Positions 23,347 to 35,100 of a stretch of 64,000 nucleotides of DNA are shown one piece after another. The notes beneath the pieces are model-generated. The model saw only the letters and a program-made list of their open reading frames with translations, was not told where the DNA came from and searched no databases. Made by a program: the position numbers and the translations under genes. Positions within the stretch are counted from its first letter, which is position 1. Every line of letters begins with the position of its first letter. Location of the stretch: contig CATQJL010000223.1 in NCBI GenBank assembly GCA_958299035.1, positions 50,326,302 to 50,390,301 on the forward strand, in the 5' to 3' direction. The stretch is from Cylicocyclus nassatus (Eukaryota > Nematoda > Chromadorea > Rhabditida > Strongylidae).

Positions 23347-23829
23347 TCAGAAGAGCTGACCTAGGTAAGGTGCGAGTTCACGCGTGATCGCCAGGCATTC
23401 CTCCTTGCAATTCATTTTTGGATTTTTCGCGTGGATCCAAAAAGCTTCTAAACACTTGCGCGCTGATATTTGAGATTCGTGCGCCAAGATTTTTACCGAA
23501 ACTCCGAAATTTGTCCCCGCATGTTTCTGTACTCGGTGAGTGCCCAGAGGGGTGGATGTGCGTGATTTATCTTTGCCGTCTATGTGCTCTTTGATGCGAA
23601 CACATAGCGGGCGCGCCGTTTCGCCTATGTATTCCTCGCCGCACTCCTCGCAAGAGATCAGATAGATGACCCCGGTAGCCATGCAATCCCCGCCTCTGCC
23701 CTGAGGGCAGATAATGCAATGTGGCGTGGTGCAGGTGCGATCGTAGATACGATTGCGAACTAGTAATCTCTTCAAATTGCTCGGAGGCAATTCTACAATC
23801 GTAGAATGTGTGTTCGCATCAAAGAGCAC
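23347..23829 (-). CDS. Penelope-like element GIY-YIG endonuclease, C-terminal fragment
   Basis: This 160-residue reading frame carries a cysteine knuckle (CTTPHCIICPQ...DC, residues about 33-49) and then the GIY-YIG nuclease core: VIYLISCEECGEEYIGET with the catalytic arginine in ARPLCVRIKEH. A conserved tail (ISARKCLEAFWI...CLAITRELAPYLGQLF) ends at a stop. In Penelope-like elements this endonuclease follows the reverse transcriptase and nicks the target. The reverse transcriptase is absent. The first seven or so residues are read from antisense DNA of the opposing copy, so the apparent start codon is an artefact of the inversion. It is a dead fragment, although the nuclease part is undamaged. 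Confidence 0.88.
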   Translation of the reverse strand: MLFDANTHSTIVELPPSNLKRLLVRNRIYDRTCTTPHCIICPQGRGGDCMATGVIYLISCEECGEEYIGETARPLCVRIKEHIDGKDKSRTSTPLGTHRVQKHAGTNFGVSVKILAHESQISARKCLEAFWIHAKNPKMNCKEECLAITRELAPYLGQLF

Positions 23830-24066
23830 TTAGACGGCAAAGATAAATCACGCACATCCACCCCTCTGGGCACTCACCGAGTACAAAAACATGCGGGGAC
23901 AAATTTCGGAGTTTCGGTAAAAATCTTGGCGCACGAATCTCAAATATCAGCGCGCAAGTGTTTAGAAGCTTTTTGGATCCACGCGAAAAATCCAAAAATG
24001 AATCGCAAGGAGGAATGCCTGGCGATCACGCGTGAACTCGCACCTTACCTAGGTCAGCTCTTCTGA
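23806..24066 (+). pseudogene. Second, shorter GIY-YIG fragment in the opposite orientation
   Basis: The 86-residue frame repeats the last part of the minus-strand copy from VRIKEH to ELAPYLGQLF with only two visible changes (HIDG to HLDG, NCKEE to NRKEE). It lacks the cysteine knuckle and the GIY-YIG strand itself, so it cannot encode a nuclease. The near-identity to the other arm suggests both came from one insertion or recent template switch. Confidence 0.85.
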
Positions 24067-24271
24067 CCTAGTTTTTCGCTATAAATAGTGGTCCCTCAAG
24101 CGGTCATTATTCGTCTCGCTCTCGCGTCAAAAAGCTCTTCGGCTAACCCAAAAGGTGAGTGTTTGGCTAAATGCTACCAGCTGAGCTAGTGATCAAACCT
24201 AAGTCTTGGCGCTTTGCTCACTCTGCTGCAGAGACGTTGTCGAATGGATTGCAGATCGTATTACCCATTTC

Positions 24272-24308
24272 AGGCTCTGAAGAAGGCGATCTGCCGAAAC
24301 GTTAGCCT
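24272..24308 (+). ncRNA. Hammerhead ribozyme core, type I, Penelope plus-strand copy
   Basis: This is the mirror copy of the ribozyme in the other arm: stem I AGGCT (24272-24276) and AGCCT (24304-24308), CTGAAGA 24277-24283, GAAA 24296-24299, then CGTT before the predicted cleavage. The self-complementary ACGU stem III is too short for a stable monomer, so cleavage probably needs a dimer, as reported for other Penelope hammerheads. Confidence 0.72.
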
Positions 24309-25427
24309 AATAAAGTTTTTAACAATCTCGGGTACGGCTCACAAGAAGACACAGAAGATAATACTCTAAGAAGTGTTCCCTACAGAATTTCTTCTTTCCA
24401 GCAGTAATGTTCTTGTTCGGATTCCTATAACGTTCGCTTAGAATATCGTCATAATCTTCAACCTATGTTTTTTACATACCTTACTTTTGCTAATTTTGAA
24501 ATTTTCAAAATGGTTTGATAAAAGTTGGATAGAGTAAACAAAATGCTGTGTAATACAATTTCTTGACATCGACACTTGGCTTTTCAAATCTTTAAATTAT
24601 CATTCTGATATCCCAAACCTCGTAGAGCATCAGGTGTCACTAATGCAGTTTCTTCTTCGTTTTGACCGATGTCTCTTCTTTCTGATTTGTAGAGGTCTCG
24701 AGGAAAAAATTGCCATAATTCTAGTTCTTTGATGTGTCATGGCTGCACCCGAAAATTCCAAAAATCAATATTTCGAGGAGGTAGAAACTCATCCGTTTGT
24801 TAAAGTCATTCTTTCATCATAATCAACTTTTGAAGGTTTCAATTTTTGAAGAGTTCATAGTCTTGAAGCGTTTCGTATATTTTACAACTTCGCAAATGTG
24901 ATGTTTGAAGAATTTTTTTTGAAAAAAAAACGAAAAGTCAGCTATTGATCAAATGGGTTTTGTAGCATTTTGCACTCTATCTGACTGTTATCAAAGAGTA
25001 TCCAAAAGTCCAGAACGAAATTTTGAAAATAGCAAATTTTAGGCTAGGTAAAAACTATGGGTTGAAGATTCCGTCGATTTCACAAGCGAACAACTTAGGA
25101 ATCCGAACAAAAACACTACTGAAAAAAGAAGGAAATTCTTCATAGAACACTTCTCAAAATGTTTGTCTACCATTATTCTGAATGATTTTAGGATAGGTCT
25201 AAAAAGGGCACGAATTTTCGGAACCTATGTGCTGTATCTGAAAAAAAATGTATGCAGCAGACATTTCACGTGCGTTGATTTTACTGAGCTTGTCACGAGT
25301 TTTTCACCTTTCCTAATGAGTAACCATGTTTTAAGGAACGTTGAAAACATTTTTATATGGCACAATTTGAAAAAAAAGAGTGAAAGCTTTTGTATTTGAG
25401 GTTCAGTACTCTGAAAATTGTGGAACG

Positions 25428-25667
25428 CATTGTGGAACGCTGCAGAAAAATCTGAAAACATGTTTGCGTGAGCTGCTCTTTTCAACAGTGCGAAGCGCTG
25501 ATCGAGCTTTTGTATGAAATGTTACTCTTTTCGTGAATAATACAACAGAATGTAAAAAAAGTCATTTTCGCCTTCTTTCTCAGCTCTCCCTAAAATAATA
25601 ACTTCAGAAAGGCTCGATCAGGCTCACGCAAACATGTTTTCAGATTTTTCTGCAGCGTTCCACAATG
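25428..25667. repeat. 240-bp hairpin repeat
   Basis: The arm CATTGTGGAACGCTGCAGAA ... GTTTGCGTGAGC (25428-25474) is matched by its mirror (about 25621-25667), nearly perfect over about 47 bp. The left end CATTGTGGAACGC is preceded by another ATTGTGGAACGC. It is probably a small foldback element. Confidence 0.75.
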
Positions 25668-27048
25668 GACGGTTCATTTACGATCGAGAGTAATGTGGGT
25701 CTCCTATTCGAATTTTTTTCTCTGGAGTTTGTTGTCGTAAAAAACAACAAGGATTAAAAAGTTGATGAATTTCTTTTCATAGCAGGAATTTTTGTAAGCA
25801 AAAACGTCCACATAGGGAGCAGTTACGAGTTTTCCAAAATCCGACAAAACTTTCAGTTTAACCTAATGTTTTCGAAAATCGGGAGTTTGCGTCGTTCTCC
25901 GTTTCTAATTTTCATCTCTGAAGTTTCTGTTGCCGAAGCAGCAAAGATGTTCCTAAAATGTAGATAAAATTCCCTTTTTGATAGGATTTTTGAGCAAACA
26001 TGTTCACATTGGGAGTAGTTACGAATTTTTACTTTTGTGTCAAACTAATATTTATTTATTTATTAATTTATTTATATAACTCAAAACTGTGTTTATCCCG
26101 TATCTTAACTGTATCTTCCTTGTAGAACTCGCCATGAATCTCCGCCAGCACAGTTTCTACGCCGCGTCTGCACATTGCCGGCACATCAGCTCTGGATGCA
26201 GCCTCACCTTGTGAGAGTTCTCATCGTTGAACTATTGAACTGCGGTTGCGACATAAATATATCGTGATTACCTCAGCTAACCTCCTTTTTCTTATAAGAT
26301 CCTACTCGCTAAAGCCAATTTTCTAGTCGTCAGTTTCAAAGCCCGTGTAAATCCCTGGATATCGTGACTATAGCTCGGAGTATGCCGTGAGATGTGCTGA
26401 CTATCGTAGATCGAGGCAGGCAACGCGGCTATCCTCTACCATTGCTGCCGGATGCAATCAATGCGGAGCGCCAGAGTACAGTCTGCTCTAATCGGGATCA
26501 GGCCGAACCGTCGGCGTAAATTTGCGCGCTCGCAGCGCTAGCGGTCTGCGCTGCATGTGCGCGCTGCCGGAGAGAGCAAGAGCTTGAAGAGAGGGCAGAG
26601 AAGCAGGCCGTGGGCGTGACCGCGAAACCCTATCGATGCGGTCTCCCGCCATGCCAATTTTGGCCTGGTTGAGATTGGGGCAGACTGTAGTCGCACTTTG
26701 CCGCTATATGTTGCAACATATCGCGACACATAGCGACACATTGCGACATGTCGTGACGAACGAAAAGGCAGAATACTTTGTTCAACACGGAGACGCAGAG
26801 ACATAGCGCGAGACTAAAACTCGACTACGCCAACCTCGCATTAGGTCGCGCATGCACAAGTTCTCTGTGACGTACGTCAGTTGCAATCAATATCATTGGC
26901 TGAGAAGCGCCTAACAGCGCCGAACAATATGCCTTCTTCTCAACTAAAAGATATATTAGATCTATATTTTGGTCGTCTTGTGTGGAGTATCGCAAGCAGT
27001 TTTAGCCGTACTACATTACCTCGGTCGGTAGTAAACCTATCGAAACTC
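25668..27048. other. AT-rich then GC-richer intergenic DNA
   Basis: An ATTT-rich tract lies at 26048-26080. From about 26.1 to 26.9 kb GC content rises. No supported coding sequence was found. Confidence 0.35.
26712..26762 (+). repeat. GCGACACAT minisatellite
   Basis: Four imperfect GCGACA(C)AT units follow TGTTGCAACATATC. The block lies in a moderately GC-rich 26.4-26.9 kb segment without a gene call. Confidence 0.55.
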
Positions 27049-27325
27049 AGAGTTATAACTCAGAGTTAACTCTGAGTTATCTCTGAGCTAACGCGCAACT
27101 TTTTGACCCCTTTAACAGGTGTTTGAACAGATCAAATCCGGAAAGCGATGATATGGCAGGATTCTCCTTAACACGTAGTTTATTCCTAGTAGCGCAAAAT
27201 TGTCCAAATCGTCCTGCACAAGAAACAGCGGCACCAAACGCGCAACTAATGTCTGCGATAACTCTGAGTTTGGTGCGAGTTCCAGTCTATCGTGGAACTC
27301 AGAGATAACTCTGAGTTTGGTCAGA
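27049..27325. repeat. AACTCAGAGTT palindrome cluster, left
   Basis: At least seven copies of AACTCAGAGTT or its palindromic forms (AACTCTGAGTT) occur at 27050-27095 and 27255-27325, just before the 125-bp satellite. Confidence 0.65.
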
Positions 27326-27458
27326 GAAAGAGAAATAATGCGCAAAAGAAGAGGGGCAGCTAAAAAGTCCTCCGGGGTACATTTTGTTCGTAGTTTAAGC
27401 AGGCATGATGGGGGTATCGTGGTGCGCAGTGATTTACAAAATTCTGAAATTTTGTAAA

Positions 27459-27960
27459 AACTTGGCCCAGGGGGTTATTCGGTGCGCTGGTCACGCATAT
27501 GGTACCCATTTTTCACTATGGGATCATGTTGAGGTGTTACGGTAGGTTTACGGTAGATGGGAGAAAATCACGAAACTGATCGGAACTTGGTACACTGGGG
27601 TTATTCGGGGCGCCGATAACGAATATGACATGCAGATTACACTGTGGTGTCATCTGACGAGGTACGGTAGGTTTACGGTAAATGGGAGGAAATCACGAAA
27701 CTGATCGAAACTTGGTACACTGGGGTTATTCGGGGCGCCGATAACGAATATGGCATGCAGATTATACTGTGGTGTCATCTGACGAGGTTACGGTCGGTTT
27801 ACGGTAGATGAATTAAAGCGGCGGAATTAGCCGAAATTTGGTACACTGGAGTTATTCGGGATGCAGATTACGGACAATCTATCTGCTACATACACTGGTG
27901 ACATATGGAACGGTTACGGTAGATATACGGTAAGTAAGACGAAATCATGGAAGGGCAAAC
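27459..27960 (+). repeat. Tandem satellite, four units of about 125 bp
   Basis: Units begin AACTTGG(TACACTGG) at 27459, 27584, 27709 and 27835. Units 2 and 3 are almost identical; units 1 and 4 are diverged edges. Each unit contains a doubled TTTACGGTAG motif. Confidence 0.85.
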
Positions 27961-28317
27961 TTTGCCCGGAGGATTTATTCTGTGTGCAAATCCTAATAGT
28001 CAATTCTTATCATTGCGTATGCCATTCGCTTTCTCTATTGTTTGAAGCTTTCAGCTGCGCAAAAGACCAATCCTCGTGATGAACCATCACTGCCCGATAG
28101 AAATGGAAATGAACGAGGCTTTGGTATAACTTGTTTTGACCTGCTAAGTGTTGATGGAATGAGTGAGTACATTATGGCAAAGCAATTTTAGGGTTCATGG
28201 GTGTGTCATAGTCTAGAGGTTTGGTGATAGGATCTTTACGCTAGACCATACAGGTTCGCATCCCTACTTTAACGTCGCTTTTGCAGCAAAGCGCTCAACA
28301 GCTCCTCAAAGCAAAAC

Positions 28318-28450
28318 TCCGAGCTTGAGAGTTGGAATTCGGAATTACGAAAACGGAACTCAGAGTTTCAATAAGCGTAACTCAGAGTTTCAAAAACGGA
28401 ACTCAGAGTTAAGTCTGAGTTAACGCGGAGCTTCAAACTCGGAGTTTCGA
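28318..28450. repeat. AACTCAGAGTT palindrome cluster, right
   Basis: Five or more copies of (C/G)GAACTCAGAGTTTC-like units at roughly 20-bp steps, ending with AGTTAAGTCTGAGTTAACGC. The same motif as the cluster before the satellite. Confidence 0.65.
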
Positions 28451-29055
28451 CCAGATTATTCTGGTAACCTCCAAAACTGCATACCCATAGCGCAGCTGCT
28501 GTGGGCACTTATCGCGGTTATCAGTGGCTCGAACCCGCGTTTATGCTTTAGCTTTGCGGCGCCCTAGGAAATCTCGCTATAGTCTCGCGAGATACTTCGA
28601 GCTATCACGACATAGTCCCTCTATGTTGTGACGATCAGGAGGGGTTTACTACGGGCCCAAAAGTTCGAAAAAAAATTTTATGTAACATGTTAATCGCGGC
28701 TCATACATCATGCACTTTGTAAAGTCCTACAACATAAAAGTTCGGTGAAAGTCGCGATATATCACTTCATTCCCCAAAAAGCTGTCACAAATCAATCAAA
28801 TTGACGAGACCACTTTATCATAATTATAGCATATCACAATCGAGTGCAAAACCATCTTCCACAGTTGCGACACTGAGAATACTGAACAAAAATAAAATAC
28901 AAATTCGTAGTTACTGTGGGTGGCATGTACAGGAAGATCGGAGTGATACAAAATAGCATGGACGGATGTGAGAGTGAGCAGGTAAGAGCACATTCAACCA
29001 GGCTCAAAAAACGAATGGAAGACGCTAGCGTATGGATATTTCTGAGCTTAGAGTG

Positions 29056-29188
29056 CTATAACGAAAGCATCAACAGAAGAAGCGCCAACGTCTTCTGCAG
29101 CAGTATTGAGCTGGCTGCGCTCTGTACGGAAATACGTGGAGGTGCTTCTGGTTGGCGCTGTGGCAGTGGCGCAGGCTGTTCTGCTGAT
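29056..29188 (-). CDS. Exon 3: proline-rich stalk and GPI-anchor tail
   Basis: The acceptor CTTTTTCAG precedes 29188. The first base completes a Lys codon begun by exon 2 (AA|A). The 43 residues start SAEQPAPLPQRQPEAPP and end LALLLLMLSL before TAG (29058-29056). I see no clear AATAAA shortly downstream, so the 3' end of the mRNA is not defined here. Confidence 0.82.
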
Positions 29189-32100
29189 CTGAAAAAGAGA
29201 AAATAAAATCACTTTAATGACTTGACTTACAAATCGAGGATGCCATTTTGAATGTTTCTACACTTCCTCTCCCTTCTAAACAAAATTCTTTGCTCTTCAG
29301 ATATCTTCACATCCTAGCTCTGTATTCATCATGCCCTCGTTCGTTTTTCAAGCTCTCTCGCATTCGTGCTCTCTGATCATTCTCTGCTTCAACTACGTTA
29401 CGAAGCCCCGCCTTCCAGCCGACAATCTAGTTGAATTGAAGGGTACAGTGATCCTCAGGGCAAAACACTATCTTGGAACGATATAATCCATTTTCCGGGC
29501 GTTTCTCAAGTATGATTATTGTAATTGATTTGCGTGCCTGCCATTTTTTGCGGTCGAAATTTTGAAAACCTATGCTCTTCTTTATTGGCTTTTTCGCCGT
29601 GATATGCCCGCAATGCTTTTTTGCTCCAAGCTGCACTAGAAAACGTATGATTTTTTACAGAATATTGAAAACTGTGAAAGTAGGATCGTAGAGTTTCTAA
29701 AAATATGTACAAGGCTCATGTTCCAACATGATGATACACTATTTTGCAGTCAACGGTCACGATGTTAGAAGATATTTCAAAATGTTTGGGACGTTTGGAG
29801 ACTTTGTTAATTCTCCTTCTGTAAATAAATTCCACAAGGGTTTTTTTATTGATGGTCCCCTATTTGTGACACACACATCTGAACAAAGTTTGGTTCCCAT
29901 AATCTCACGCCTCTATCCTCCTTTGTACTCATAAACAAGTTGGAGATGATATGCATGCGTCGTTGATGACTAAGAAAAGCGTAGATCTAATTTTGTGTCA
30001 ATTAGTAGTTATAACTTGACAAGTCAAAAATATTCGAAAACCCTTTGGTTTGCAGAGAATTCGGAATAAAACTTTCTAAAGGTTCGGGGAGCATGCTGTC
30101 GCAAAAATGGAGCAGTAGTTTTACAAAAAAAATATAAGCCTCGTTTTTTTATCGCAAGTCCAGATGAGCCAAAAGATCAGAAATTTCAGCAAGAATCGCT
30201 ATTCCTGGCAACAACTTCCTTAAGTGAATTCCCTAACATAGCTCCTCTTCAAATTTGGTGGCAAGATAATTAGATTTTCCCAAAAGCAAAGATTTGTTCT
30301 TTTTGCGCAGTGGCATTGAAGATTTCGGGGTAATCCAGCATCCCCTTGCCAAAGTTCAATTCCCAGAGTCTGTCATACTCAGGGTTCCGCACAGGTGGCT
30401 TATAAGCAATCTGGATATCGTTTTTTGGGACAAAAAACAGAGGGGGTTTCGTTTTTGAGGCCGAAAAGACATAAAATTTGCGGCATTTTTTTGGTCGGCG
30501 TTTCGTTTTTTGGAGATTTTTTCAGGGGTTATGGCCTAAGGTTAAAGGAGATTTCGTAAAAATTCGCAAAAGCTAAGGGGGACTTCGTTTTTTTTCTTGC
30601 ATTTTCAACTAGCCATCTCGTGCCGAACCCTGGCCATGCTCGCAAATTTGTATGTATTCTTGGCCATCCGCATGCATTCGACATCTCGTTTGCAGAAACA
30701 ATCCCCTTAATCGCCGCTTCTAGTAGCGACCTGAGCGATATCAAATGACATCGAGGAGACATGTCAGCAGAAACCGAATCGGTCCTCGAAAACCCTTGCG
30801 CATGATGTTTTTGGCAATCACGCTAGGTGGCGTCGTCAGCGCAAAAATCGGTCTCAGTTTCAATTCGTCTGGAAAGCGAATGCCAGCGTCAGTCGTTGGC
30901 TTGATTGAATTGTGCCCTTAGTAAAAAAGAGAGTTTTAGCTGTAAGAGCAAGAAACGTTAGTTGCTTAAATTCAACAAAAACCAAAAAATCGAAGTCTAG
31001 CTCTCAGTTAGGATGGGGAAAATAGCCTACACACACACACTCTCTCTCTCAAAAAAAAACGAAGCAAAAACGTCCAATTTTGTAAGAGTAAAATTAGGGC
31101 TAAACCAAATCAGCTCTCATAATTCTGATTTACAGTTCAGTACGGTAGTCTTAACTTCAAGATGTAGTGCAATTGCACCATTTTTGAGATCTGCAATTGT
31201 CATGATCAGAAACACTATGAGACTACGAGAAAGTAACGTAAAAATCATCCCAATTAGAAAGAATAGGCTAGTGCAATTACATAGATCTGCTGGATGGTGC
31301 TACCGTGGGCAGTAAATCTGATGAGTTTAATTCGACGAAATCTTATGACAGTAATCGTGCTCCAAACCTCGGAAAAGCTTTGTAGTGTCCCAGCCTCGCC
31401 CTACTAAAGCTTTTGTTATTTGTTGGTGAAAGGAATGCACCACAAGAACCAAGGTTTGGGCATTTTTGCGTCGAAAAACTAACAGAATACAGTAGGTTGA
31501 TTTCAATCCCAACAAAAATTGATGTGCGTATAAACTCGCAAAGTTTTGGGTGAATGAAGAAAAAGGAAAAGAAATGAAAGACACTTACTTGTCAGGCCAA
31601 TAGGAATAATTGCAGAAATCGTCGGAATTACAGCCACAAATCCTCACGAGAGCGCCGCTTTTTGATGTTTTTTCTCGACAAAATCCATCCTTTTGCAATT
31701 TATTGTGGCATGTGTAGTGAATCCCCAGCGTTGGGTGGTCCAACATCAAACATGCTGAAAATCGATTGATCGATTCGTGAATGTCAATAAATCATCTCAA
31801 AAATTTAGTAATATAATTTCTAACACATTGACGACCTTGTGTATCCGCACGTATGCACGCCCTGACTCCCGTTTAGCATTTTCGTGCATCCGCGCATATG
31901 CACGCTAGTTTTTTAGGTGCAAAGGAAAAGTTTTAAGGTAACTTCTATGCAGTAATACTAGTAGTGGCCTGGTTGTCTTAAACACAGGGCATCGCGGCAG
32001 CTGTTTAGAAGTTTTGGCCGCAATTTGGGTAATCAGTACGTTTTTGATGTAGTCAATACATGCTAGTTACGTTTTCTCAAGAAGGTGGAAATTCTGTATA

Positions 32101-35100
32101 GCTGTTTTGAAATCAAACAAAGATGAATCAGGCAAAAAACAACTGGTTTTACAACGCTTTTCTCGAAGAGCGATTCCTCAGATATAGCCATTGCATGGAT
32201 TACTGGAGGGAAAATCAATGCAAAAACCTTGATTTGTGTAAGTCCTGATAAGACTCTGTGATATACCTGTATGTCTAAACAAAGTTCGTTTTTTTATGAA
32301 TAAGTGTCAAAAAGACTCCCACATAATGTTTTCGTGCATCCGCGCGTATGCACGGGCCAAATGCGCGAAGGACGTTAGTGGGAGTTCCGCCCAAAATGGC
32401 GCGGTCGTCAACGTGCTAAACAATCTTTTTGAGTCCTATAGATTGCAAATGCTGAGTATTTTGGATTTTTTTAAACGACTGGATTCGTTTCACGTTTGAA
32501 GTGCTTGATTTTTTGTGCACTTTCCGAAAATGGCAACCCAAAAAGATCTTTTCTTATATACGAAACAGTGAAAAATGATCATCAAAGGAACAAGCCCCGA
32601 GGACTACAGGAAATATCGCACACACACCACACACTATATCATGATGAAATAAGATCTGAAAGCCGTCTCAGCACTATTATTTACCATTCTAATATAGCCA
32701 AAAAATGCAAAACCAACGCGAACTAAGACAACACAGTAAATGAGACTCTATATCGCCTTGATGCTGCAAAATATTAGGTTGTTATAAAAGTTCTGTTGTA
32801 ATTCAAGCAAAAATTAATAACTTTCAAATGTTGAACCTAAACTCATGTTCCAGTACCCCAAAAATACCGCTTGAAGGCTTCCGCTTCATAAAAGATGGTA
32901 AGTGTGACAATTCATGACTTGGACTCCGAGAACGAAGCTTCCAAACATAACTATTTAAAATTTGCAGTTTTAATTTTGGTGCTCTGACCTAAAAAACTAT
33001 AGAAATTTTCTTGTACAGCAAAAGTCCATATATTAATTTGAGAGGATTCAATCTCGTATGGAAATGCAAAAATAAAGATGAAAAATGTCTTTTCATAAGA
33101 AAAATGCCCTTATCGTCGCAGTTTTTCACGGAAACACAGCTTGATGCTCCAAAAGCGCGACAATGTTCTAAACAGGCGCTAGATGTAAATTCTGGTTTTG
33201 AACCAGAAATTTTTTGGGCCGCTAACTGACCCTAGAATGCTTTTTGGGCCAGTCAGCAACCCTTCGCCGTTTTCTGGCACTAAACAAAAATCGCAAATTT
33301 CGAATAGCTATATTTGAAAGCTTCGTTCTCAGAGGCCAAGTCATGAATTTTAAAGCTTACACATCTGTTATGAAGCGAAAGCCTTGCGGTATTCTAATAA
33401 TACTGGACCACGAGTTTAGATTCGATACTTAAGAAGTTATTGATTTTTTGTTTGAATTACGCAAGAACTTTTGCACCAATCTTCATTATTATGAAAAGAA
33501 ACTTGGGTGAAAGCCAACACTTTCATATAGTTATATCAGATATTCATCAATCAGGTGAAGGTATAGCATTGCGCGCGTACTTAACAATACATTAAAGTAA
33601 ACCGCCGCGAGTTTCTCTAATACCAGTTCAACATAGCAAATCTACATGGTCCAACAGAGGGCAAATGAAGCCTTGAAGAATTCTATAAAAGGACAAAGCT
33701 CTGATGGGACGTTTCTTAATGAGATGATAATGTGGTATATCTCATCAAGAAAGAACAAGAAAGCAGAAATTTTTTGGCACTGTTTATTTTCCTCATTGCA
33801 GAAAAAAACAAAAGCTGGAAAAGAAGAGCCTACTAAGATTATAGCATTTACTGAAGAGAAGTTGAAGTCATAATTCGAAAGGGTCATCTGAAGCTTTTTG
33901 TAATGTTGATCGTTCCCAAATTTATCTCTATTTTAACAACACCGCAAAAAGCAAAAATGCGAAACGCTCAAGTATTTTGGCAAATGAAGTTCCTGAGGCT
34001 TTGGGCTTCTATCGGGTGATTTATAAGGTTTGCAAAGTTTTTGCTTCAGGTTAGGACAGAAACAAACTGAGATCATAGGAAAGAAGTGGCAAGATCCAGT
34101 CCACAGCAAGGCCATAATTTTATTTTTACAATTGCCATTATCCGAATTAGTACCATAAAGTTGAACCGCGAAAAAATTGATGTTTTTGCGATTCTTCGTC
34201 CTTATTCTTAACATTCCCTTACTAGTGCCAGCACATGGCATTTTACTTTGTAACAACAGATTGCGGTTGTGCATCTCTCTAAATAACAACAACAAAGCCA
34301 GCTGCAATTACTACAGGCAGCTAAACAAACTCAAATGAAGTAAACTCATCAAAGCTTAGTATAGCTTAATTGTCTTGAAGTTAATTTGGATTTGATTTGA
34401 AGAATTTCGGGATAAAATACCTAGAGAATTAATCAAATGTTTCTACAGACTTGGACTAGTGCCTTCATTCAATGCAATAACACGAGCTGAATGCCTTTAA
34501 TGCCTGATTTAAACGTAGAAATATTGAAAGTGTTGTTGGAAAATGGAATCCCTGAATCTCTTGCGCCATCTTCTCCACTGACTCACTAGCACTGCTAAAG
34601 ATGTGTTTGAAAATTCAATCTCACAGTAACAACCGTTTTTTTGTTCTTGAGATGATTTTCCCTCATATTTTATAATTCTATAGGGCTTATAGCTCGAACT
34701 GTGGTGAAATATTATATCTATTTGCCGAATGAGGGAGGGAGAGATCGCTGTATTCTAATGGCATGCCACACTACTAAAAACAATCCATCCCATAAATCAG
34801 TCACATTCAGAATTTTGCTATCAAGCAAAAGAAGTTGCACTTTATTTGTGACTCGCTTTTCAGGCCCTATAAAATTAAATTGATGATTTTCATGGTGCGA
34901 AGGAAAAGGCGATGTAGGTAGTCAAGTTTCAGGAAAATTCCAGTTTTAAAGAAGGGGCAATTTTTTGTTGTTACGGTACGTAATGGCAGCTTTAACAACA
35001 CTATTCACATAAATGGGTTGCAGCAAAAGTCTTGCACCGTCTATAGAATCATTGACTTCTAGATTTCTAGTGAACTCCTTCAACTCGAGGCATGCTGGAG

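Larger units (their letters stand above)
23013..24362. mobile_element. Penelope-like retroelement, inverted dimer (Nematis-type?)
   Basis: A 5'-truncated minus-strand copy (about 23049-23807) abuts a shorter plus-strand copy (about 23808-24363). The arms are near-identical inverted repeats of about 555 bp. Direct 12-bp repeats ACTCTAAGAAGT at 23001-23012 and 24363-24374 mark the target-site duplication, with a 36-nt single-copy tail on the left, as is common for Penelope-like elements. Both copies encode the GIY-YIG end only; the reverse transcriptase is missing. Assignment to the nematode Nematis group is a guess from the host. Confidence 0.85.
22931..25227. mobile_element. Long-TIR foldback transposon, split by a Penelope insertion
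   Basis: The left arm begins TAGGTAGGTCGAAAGTTAGT at 22931 and runs to 23012, then resumes at 24363. It is mirrored by the right arm that ends CGGAACCTA at 25227. Matching blocks include CATTCAGAATAA...TAGACAAACA, CTTGTTCGGATTCCTA and ATCTTCAACCYATG, in inverted order. Without the 1.35-kb insertion the element would be about 0.95 kb. TA flanks both ends, suggesting a Tc1/mariner-type non-autonomous foldback. No transposase is visible. Confidence 0.75.

Noticed and set aside
28205..28275. tRNA-like sequence with A-box and B-box resemblance (GGTTCGCATCC) on the plus strand
   Set aside because: An anticodon-like stem can be drawn, but acceptor, D and T arms do not pair; not called as a tRNA.
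28500..28560. B-box-like GGTTCGAGCC on the minus strand
   Set aside because: No A box or cloverleaf at the right distance; chance or SINE relic.
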